A stretch of 12,067 nucleotides of DNA from Syntrophales bacterium (GTDB lineage: Bacteria; Desulfobacterota; Syntrophia; Syntrophales; UBA8958), in the NCBI GenBank assembly GCA_023231165.1, contig JALNVY010000053.1, positions 1 through 12,067 of the forward strand, in the 5' to 3' direction. The notes under the pieces are model-generated. The model had not been told where the DNA came from and did no database searches. It was given only the letters and a program-made list of their open reading frames with translations. The translations under genes were made by a program, and so were the position numbers. This document shows positions 8,193 to 12,067 of the stretch, piece by piece (the first letter of the stretch is position 1; each line of letters starts with the position of its first letter).

Positions 8193-8209
8193 ATCTTACC
8201 GAATCTTAC
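8193..8209. repeat. 10-bp-period direct repeat in the vapBC leader (candidate operator)
   Basis: ATCTTAC at 8193-8199 recurs exactly at 8203-8209, a spacing of one helical turn. The pair covers the expected transcription start between the -10 box and the Shine-Dalgarno sequence of vapB. This fits antitoxin autoregulation, where VapB-VapC complexes bind their own promoter, but binding to this site is inferred. Confidence 0.35.
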
Positions 8210-8226
8210 ACACCCAGGAGGTGGCC

Positions 8227-8496
8227 ATGATTACAACTACGCTGTCCGGCAAAGGTCAGATCGTCATCCCCAAATCCCTTCGGGAGAGCCGCCAATGGCG
8301 GCCGGGCACTCGGTTTATTGTCGAGGAGATAGCATCCGGCATCCTTCTGAAACCCAGCCGGCAATTTCCGCTCACCCGTCCGGAGGACGGACTTGGCTGT
8401 ACCGGTTACCAGGGACCAATCATCAATGTACAGGACATGGAGCAGGCGATTCAAGGGGACATCCGCGAGCGCTGGCGGAAAGGAAAAACGGCATGA
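8227..8496 (+). CDS. vapB: AbrB/SpoVT-type antitoxin, VapB-like
   Basis: An 89-residue DNA-binding antitoxin of the swapped-hairpin AbrB/MazE type. The opening TTLSGKGQIVIPKSLRE (residues 4-20) followed by PGTRF and a strand ending ILLKP (about 39-43) is the classic SpoVT-AbrB domain. The Glu/Arg-rich tail (about 60-89) would be the segment that occupies the toxin. The start is the ATG at 8227 because a full AGGAGG at 8216-8221 precedes it by 5 nt; the frame is open further upstream but those codons lack family similarity. Its TGA overlaps the vapC ATG (ATGA), implying translational coupling and antitoxin-first synthesis. It probably represses its own promoter. VapB versus MazE naming rests on the PIN-domain partner. 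Confidence 0.9.
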   Translation: MITTTLSGKGQIVIPKSLRESRQWRPGTRFIVEEIASGILLKPSRQFPLTRPEDGLGCTGYQGPIINVQDMEQAIQGDIRERWRKGKTA

Positions 8497-8882
8497 TCGC
8501 TCTGGACACCAATGTCTGGGTCCGTTACGTCACCAACGACGAACCCGACCAGGCAAAGCGGGCCTTGGCTGTTTTGGCCAGAGCAGAGGAAATCTTTGTT
8601 GCAAAAACAACGATCCTGGAGTTGGAATGGGTTCTGCGCGCCGCCTATGAGCTTCCTGTAACGGCCATCATCCGGGCCTTGCGGCACATCCTCGGTTTGC
8701 CCAACGTGCAGGTAGAAATGCCGGATCAACTGGAGAAAGCGATCGATTTTTATGAAAAGGGGTTCGATTTCGCCGACGCCCTGCATTTGGCATCGAGTCC
8801 GGAAGGCGTGTCTTTTTTTACCTTCGATACCGCCTTCATCAAGCGAGCCTGCTCACTCAAAGCACCTGTGAAAGCTTTGTGA
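8493..8882 (+). CDS. vapC: PIN-domain ribonuclease toxin, VapC-like
   Basis: A 129-residue PIN-domain protein expected to be a Mg-dependent endoribonuclease held inactive by the antitoxin. The acidic active-site set is intact: D5 in MIALDTNVWVRY, E43 in ILELEWVLR, D95 in FADALHLA and D112 in TFDTAF. Known VapC toxins cut tRNA or rRNA, but the target here cannot be read from sequence. Length is typical of the family. The ATG at 8493 overlaps the vapB stop, and an in-frame extension further upstream would run through vapB and is rejected. The gene ends at 8882 with no clear terminator before the gap that follows. All catalytic positions look functional, so this is probably a live system rather than a relic. 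Confidence 0.92.
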   Translation: MIALDTNVWVRYVTNDEPDQAKRALAVLARAEEIFVAKTTILELEWVLRAAYELPVTAIIRALRHILGLPNVQVEMPDQLEKAIDFYEKGFDFADALHLASSPEGVSFFTFDTAFIKRACSLKAPVKAL

Positions 8883-9273
8883 AGGGACGGCCGGCGGCAT
8901 CGCTTGTTATATCTACGCTTCGCCTATTTTCAGATGGTTTCTTCTATTAACGCACCGAATAACCAGCTTCCGAAGTTGTTCTGTTGGATGCCAAGACACG
9001 AAAGGACCAACCAGGAACATTCGTGGCCCTATCCTCCAGAATCAAAACATAGAAAGTCGGCTTGCGCTAAGGAGATGCTCTTAAAAGTCTTAGGAAACCT
9101 TTATTACACGGTATCTTGTGTTCTACAAAGGTGCACCACATTACTATCGGGAAAAGTATTTCTTTTCGATTGAAAGACACATTTAACGAAAACAAGCTTA
9201 AATTATGTGCTAAGCGGGGCTCCGTCCTATATCCAAAAAAGATAATGATCAAATAACCAAATGACTAAATAAT
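8883..9273. other. Gene-poor gap between vapC and the caspase-like gene
   Basis: I see no convincing gene in these 391 bases. The longest open frame (TTG at 8904 to 9173) has no ribosome binding site and an odd composition. A 29-codon stretch at 8963-9049, stopped by TAG, reads like a protein C-terminus (LLDAKTRKDQPGTF...) and could be the end of a decayed gene. Two imperfect hairpins are present: GAAAAG/CTTTTC at 9151-9167, and CACAT/ATGTG arms at 9178-9209. Either could weakly terminate the convergent transcripts, but neither is followed by a good T-run. Confidence 0.5.
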
Positions 9274-10638
9274 CTATTTGGCGGAACGCACCGGGAGTGC
9301 CCGACGAGCATCGTCATGGTTCACGAAGCTCTTGGTCTCCCATCCGTGTTCAAAATCTATAAGGTAGCCCCAGGGATTTAACTTTACACCTTCCCAATTA
9401 AAGGGAGGGTCTGATGCCCAAAGTTGGTAATGAGATACCTTGATAAACTCTGTCAAATGCACATTAGTATTATAATTGGAAATTTGGTATTTTTTATTTT
9501 TGTCGATCAAAGTCTTCAGTTCATCAAGCGTCGGCATTCGCCAATCATTGTAACCGCCACCACGGTAATCATCGCAGTAACGTTTGGCGGAATAATAATT
9601 AACATTGTTACCGTTGTCCTTCGCCGCCCACATGAGTTTTGTCCTGGTGTCGAGGACTGTGCCGTCGCTGAAGGCAATGAACCGCCCTTCCCGTCCGGTC
9701 TCGGTCACTGATGGAGCCGCCGGGGGCTTTGTCATCGCCAGTTTCTGCTTTTCTTCTTCCAGTTTGCGCCTTTCCTCCTCCAAGGCCGCTTTTTGCTTCA
9801 GCAGTTTCCGCTCCTCCTCAATCTTCCTCCGTTCGGCGGCATAATCGACAACTGGGACGCCGGCGACGGGAGCTGATTCAGTCACACTTCCGGGCCGGAA
9901 GAAGAACTTCCCCTCCAGCGACGACAGCTCCCACGGCACCTGCCCGGTCTCTTTACGTAGTTTCTGCCTAACACCCTTAAAGACATCCTCAATGGTCAAC
10001 CCCGGTTCCTGCACATATTCAAGAAGAGCTCTTGCGTATGGGCTGTTTCTCCCTTCTCCGTCTCTCGCTACCTGACCGGGACCGGTGGAATATGAAATGA
10101 ATGTGCCTGCCGGCGCAGAGCTCACAATGGCGAGGCCACGGGTAGCGCTGCGAAAACTCTTCCCGAAGGGATTATCTCGACAGGCATCCAGCAGCACGAT
10201 GTTCAGGCCATTGTTGGCATTTTCCATCTCGGCGAGGACTCGTCCAGCATCGAAGGCTTTGAACCGGACATCCGATTCTTTGTTGATTTTAGCCCCTATG
10301 GGGATGAGGTAGTTGACCCCATTCACCTGAACTCCATGTCCGGCATAATAAAAAAGACCCACGCCACCTCTTTTCAGCCGGTTTCCGAAGTCCTCGATGG
10401 CTTCCTCCATCGACTCAAGATTAGCGTTCTTCTTCAGGATGACCTTAAAACCGAGCTTCTGGAGAGTAGCGGCCATATCTGTGGCGTCATTGACAGGGTT
10501 CTTTAAGGGGCCGGTGCTATATGTGCTGTTTCCTATTACCAGGGCTGTGCGCTGTTCTGTGACTGCTTGCAATACTGACGGACGGATAAGAAAAAGGATA
10601 GACAGGATAAAGACGATTCTTATAAGCATGGTTTGCAT
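9274..10638 (-). CDS. Exported caspase-family (C14) protein with coiled coil and C-terminal DUF1566 domain
   Basis: A 454-residue protein in three parts. Residues 1-25 form a signal peptide: short basic start, hydrophobic ILSILFLI core, and LQA before a likely cleavage after A25. This predicts export to the periplasm or envelope. Residues 28-250 are a caspase-fold domain opening RTALVIGNSTY, with the catalytic His in YYAGHG (H101) and Cys in LLDACRDNPFG (C153). Residues 267-301 are a Glu/Lys/Arg-rich coiled coil. Residues 318-454 match DUF1566: LDTRTKLMWA, YCDDYRGGGYNDWRMPTLDELKTL, and a terminal ALPVRS. DUF1566 often ends surface or exported proteins. Such bacterial orthocaspases usually cleave after Arg/Lys, but substrate and role here are unknown. 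The ATG at 10638 has GGGAG 6 nt upstream and a strong promoter. No partner gene adjoins it. Confidence 0.9.
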   Translation of the reverse strand: MQTMLIRIVFILSILFLIRPSVLQAVTEQRTALVIGNSTYSTGPLKNPVNDATDMAATLQKLGFKVILKKNANLESMEEAIEDFGNRLKRGGVGLFYYAGHGVQVNGVNYLIPIGAKINKESDVRFKAFDAGRVLAEMENANNGLNIVLLDACRDNPFGKSFRSATRGLAIVSSAPAGTFISYSTGPGQVARDGEGRNSPYARALLEYVQEPGLTIEDVFKGVRQKLRKETGQVPWELSSLEGKFFFRPGSVTESAPVAGVPVVDYAAERRKIEEERKLLKQKAALEEERRKLEEEKQKLAMTKPPAAPSVTETGREGRFIAFSDGTVLDTRTKLMWAAKDNGNNVNYYSAKRYCDDYRGGGYNDWRMPTLDELKTLIDKNKKYQISNYNTNVHLTEFIKVSHYQLWASDPPFNWEGVKLNPWGYLIDFEHGWETKSFVNHDDARRALPVRSAK

Positions 10639-10667
10639 AAAAAACTCCCAATTTACAAACTGATTTT

Positions 10668-10696
10668 TTTATACTTCAACCATCACCAAATGGCAA
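10668..10696 (-). promoter_or_regulatory. Near-consensus sigma70 promoter of the caspase-like gene
   Basis: On the minus strand TTGCCA (10696-10691) is followed after exactly 17 nt by TATAAA (10673-10668), each matching the consensus at 5 of 6 positions. Transcription would begin near 10661, giving a leader of about 23 nt that contains the GGGAG ribosome binding site. This implies ordinary, probably vegetative expression. Confidence 0.65.
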
Positions 10697-10964
10697 TTGG
10701 ATATTATGGATTCCCGATTGAACTGTTGCATGGAAGGAAAAAAGCAGGCAAACAACATTACAGGAAGCTATACGTAACAAAATCTGATTTTCCTATTGAT
10801 GTTGATAAGTTATGTTGAGTTTACTATTGTCATAAAGTCCTGCATCCGTCAAGTTGATTTTTGATGACAATGTTACCAGATCAACCGCAAGGAGGGATGG
10901 GGGGATTTTCATGTAAACTATCCGTTGAAAAAACGAAAAGTGAAGCAGAAAGGTCAAATCCGTC

Positions 10965-10993
10965 TTGACAGCATGGTTTTTATCCATTAGGAA
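10965..10993 (+). promoter_or_regulatory. Putative greA promoter
   Basis: A perfect TTGACA at 10965-10970 is followed by a 17-nt spacer and TAGGAA at 10988-10993, which matches the -10 consensus at only 3 of 6 positions. The start would fall near 11000, leaving a leader of about 40 nt with AGGGAG (11026-11031) ahead of the greA ATG. Confidence 0.45.
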
Positions 10994-11041
10994 TGAGATA
11001 AGAATTTCGGCATTGTACTGCCGCCAGGGAGTCATCGGAGC

Positions 11042-11524
11042 ATGAAAAAAGCGCCCATCACCAAAGCGGGATTTGAAAAGATCAAGAAAGATTTGGAATA
11101 TCTCAAGAATGTCGCCGTTCCGGAGAATGTCCGGGATATAGAAACGGCGCGCGCACACGGTGACATATCTGAAAACGCCGAATATACGGCTGCCAAGGAA
11201 AAACAGTCCTTCATTCATGGCAAGATTCAGGAACTGGAAAATAATCTTGCCACCTCGGAAATCATCGACTTGAAAAATCTCTCCACAGATAAGGTTGTCT
11301 TCGGAGTATCCGTTATCATCGAGGACGCGAAAACGGGAAAGGATACCACCTATCAACTTGTCGGCCCCCATGAATCGGATATCGGACTGAATAAGATCTC
11401 CGTAACCTCGCCGATCGGTAAGGCCCTGGTGGGAAAGTCCGTCGGCGACACCGCCCGTGTTAACGCCCCCGGGGGCATACGGGAATTTGATGTCATGGAT
11501 ATTTTCATCTCCGACCAGGAATAA
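11042..11524 (+). CDS. greA: Transcription elongation factor GreA
   Basis: GreA enters the RNA polymerase secondary channel and stimulates cleavage of backtracked transcripts. The 160-residue length is typical. The N-terminal coiled coil (about 8-75) carries the tip motif HGDISENAEY, with acidic residues D41 and E44 at the same numbers as in E. coli GreA. AAKEKQSFIHGKI follows. The C-terminal FKBP-like domain includes YQLVGP, SPIGKALVGKSVGD and a final strand. One difference: the usual RP motif in the coiled coil is AVP here (VAVPENVRDIETARAHGD). The start at 11042 gives the normal MxxxPIT opening, with AGGGAG 10 nt upstream. It is monocistronic, facing atpC across a shared hairpin. A long minus-strand open frame overlapping it is a shadow. 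Confidence 0.97.
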   Translation: MKKAPITKAGFEKIKKDLEYLKNVAVPENVRDIETARAHGDISENAEYTAAKEKQSFIHGKIQELENNLATSEIIDLKNLSTDKVVFGVSVIIEDAKTGKDTTYQLVGPHESDIGLNKISVTSPIGKALVGKSVGDTARVNAPGGIREFDVMDIFISDQE

Positions 11525-11555
11525 AAAAAGGCCGGGAAAGTAAACTTCCCCGGCC
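11523..11555. terminator. Hairpin terminator between greA and atpC
   Basis: GGCCGGG at 11530-11536 pairs with CCCGGCC at 11549-11555. One A-C mismatch, a further AAG/CTT stem and a TAAA loop complete the hairpin. On the minus strand it is followed by seven T residues (11529-11523), a strong intrinsic terminator for the atp operon. On the plus strand the trailing T-run is poor, so greA termination may be less efficient. The A-run that supplies the minus-strand T tract overlaps the greA TAA stop. Confidence 0.85.
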
Positions 11556-11581
11556 GATAATTACTTTTATCTCAATACTGA

Positions 11582-11989
11582 TCAGCCCTTTTCCGCCACT
11601 CTGAGACGCATATCCGCTTTCGTAACAGCAGCCTTAACCTTCTCGTAATCCTGATCTTCCTTGGCCATCTTTGCCAGCCTGGCCTCAGCATCAGTCTTTT
11701 CCTTCCGGGCCAGATCCTTATCAATCATATCGGACCGCTCCGCCCCTTCGACCAGAATGGTCACCTTGCTGGACAAGACTTCTGCATAGCCCGTTTCCAC
11801 AGCATATGCTACTTTCTTGTTATCCTTCGTATAACTAAGCTCACCGATCTGAATGGAGCTCAGCAGCGACGCATGACCCCTCAAGACGCCGAATTCTCCT
11901 TCACTCCCCGGTACGGTCACCTCTTCCACCTTGCCGCTGAAGGTAAGTTTTTCCGGGGTGACAATTTCCAACATCAATTCATCAGCCAT
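11582..11989 (-). CDS. atpC: F1Fo ATP synthase epsilon subunit
   Basis: Epsilon is part of the central stalk of F1 and couples rotation to catalysis while restraining ATP hydrolysis. The 135-residue protein has the N-terminal beta-sandwich with LEIVTPEKLTFSGKVEEVTVPGSEGEFGVLRGHA, followed by YAVETGYAEVLSSKVTILVEGAE. The C-terminal helical hairpin spans about 90-135 and is rich in Lys, Glu and Ala. The ATG at 11989 is chosen because GGAGG lies 7 nt upstream; an in-frame TTG at 11995 sits only 1 nt from that sequence and is unlikely. It follows atpD by 14 bp and is the last gene of the operon before the hairpin at 11530-11555. Confidence 0.96.
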   Translation of the reverse strand: MADELMLEIVTPEKLTFSGKVEEVTVPGSEGEFGVLRGHASLLSSIQIGELSYTKDNKKVAYAVETGYAEVLSSKVTILVEGAERSDMIDKDLARKEKTDAEARLAKMAKEDQDYEKVKAAVTKADMRLRVAEKG

Positions 11990-12003
11990 GTGCAATCCTC
12001 CGG

Positions 12004-12067
12004 CTATTCTGACAGCCTCTTTGCCTTTTCAATAACTTCCTCGATACCGCCAACCATGTAGAAGGCC
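12004..12067 (-). CDS. atpD: F1Fo ATP synthase beta subunit, C-terminal end (runs off the right edge)
   Basis: Only the last 20 codons and the TAG stop are visible. They read AFYMVGGIEEVIEKAKRLSE, the highly conserved C-terminus of the catalytic beta subunit. Position directly upstream of atpC, with a 14-bp gap containing the atpC ribosome binding site, agrees with the universal atpDC order. The catalytic region is outside the window. Confidence 0.94.
   Translation of the reverse strand, partial: AFYMVGGIEEVIEKAKRLSE

Larger units (their letters stand above)
10639..11041. other. Divergent gene-poor region between the caspase-like gene and greA
   Basis: About 400 bases hold the two outward promoters listed separately and otherwise no supported gene. 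A 42-codon frame at 10690-10818 lacks a ribosome binding site, uses AT-rich third positions and overlaps the caspase promoter. A 22-codon frame starting at 10897 has AGGAGG only 1-2 nt before its ATG. A loose inverted repeat (GTTGAT...ATCAAC) lies near 10853-10885. The greA transcript may have a short leader, leaving most of this stretch unexplained. Confidence 0.5.

Noticed and set aside
8104..8226. N-terminal extension of the vapB frame
   Set aside because: The AGGAGG 5 nt before the ATG at 8227 and the family-typical opening there decide the start; the extension also covers the promoter and repeats.
8099..8226. Molybdenum cofactor riboswitch upstream of moaA
   Set aside because: The roughly 130-nt divergent space is largely used by the vapBC promoter and shows no extended set of helices; only a short imperfect inverted repeat is visible.
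8904..9173. 89-codon plus-strand frame after vapC
   Set aside because: TTG start without a ribosome binding site, unusual composition and no recognisable domain.
10690..10818. 42-codon frame in the caspase-greA gap
   Set aside because: No ribosome binding site, AT-rich third positions unlike the neighbouring genes, and overlap with the caspase promoter.
10897..10962. Mini-frame of about 22 codons behind AGGAGG in the greA upstream region
   Set aside because: The AGGAGG lies only 1-2 nt before the ATG, too close for initiation, and the peptide shows nothing recognisable.
10793..11371. 192-codon minus-strand open frame over greA and its leader
   Set aside because: GreA on the plus strand is a complete, highly conserved protein; the opposite frame has no recognisable motifs or ribosome binding site.

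Overview
This window looks like chromosomal core sequence from an anaerobic Gram-negative bacterium. The best fit is Desulfobacterota (former Deltaproteobacteria), perhaps a Syntrophales-like lineage. That placement is inferred from the gene mix: an AmmeMemoRadiSam-type radical SAM enzyme, free-standing glutamate formimidoyltransferase, an exported caspase/DUF1566 protein, and a palindromic intergenic repeat of a style I associate with that group. No marker here fixes the taxon. No phage, IS transposase, CRISPR array, rRNA or tRNA was seen.

Layout, left to right. (1) Positions 1-4937, minus strand: smc, then ftsY, then the 5' part of ftcD. ftsY and ftcD overlap by a GTGA junction, so chromosome organisation, protein targeting and histidine/one-carbon metabolism share one transcription direction. 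(2) Positions 5140-8098, minus strand: moaA, a SAM methyltransferase 5 nt behind it, a 123-bp palindromic repeat, then the AmmeMemoRadiSam radical SAM gene. (3) Positions 8162-8882, plus strand: a VapBC toxin-antitoxin operon divergent from moaA, with its own promoter and a 10-bp-period direct repeat that could be its operator. (4) Positions 8883-9273: a gene-poor gap. (5) Positions 9274-10638, minus strand: a secreted or periplasmic caspase-fold protein with a charged coiled coil and a C-terminal DUF1566 domain, behind a near-consensus promoter. (6) Positions 10639-11041: a second gene-poor gap, divergent between the caspase gene and greA. (7) Positions 11042-11524, plus strand: greA, ending in a hairpin terminator shared with the convergent ATP synthase operon. 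(8) Positions 11582-12067, minus strand: atpC and the last 20 codons of atpD.

Most of the window is housekeeping: SRP-dependent targeting, SMC condensin, molybdenum cofactor, transcript cleavage and ATP synthase. The accessory part is the block at about 8100-10700, where a PIN-domain toxin system and an exported caspase-like protein lie tail to tail. I see no clear evidence for a complete new multi-gene system. The points most worth following are the caspase-coiled coil-DUF1566 architecture, the palindromic repeat abutting the methyltransferase stop codon, and the candidate operators at vapBC and smc.
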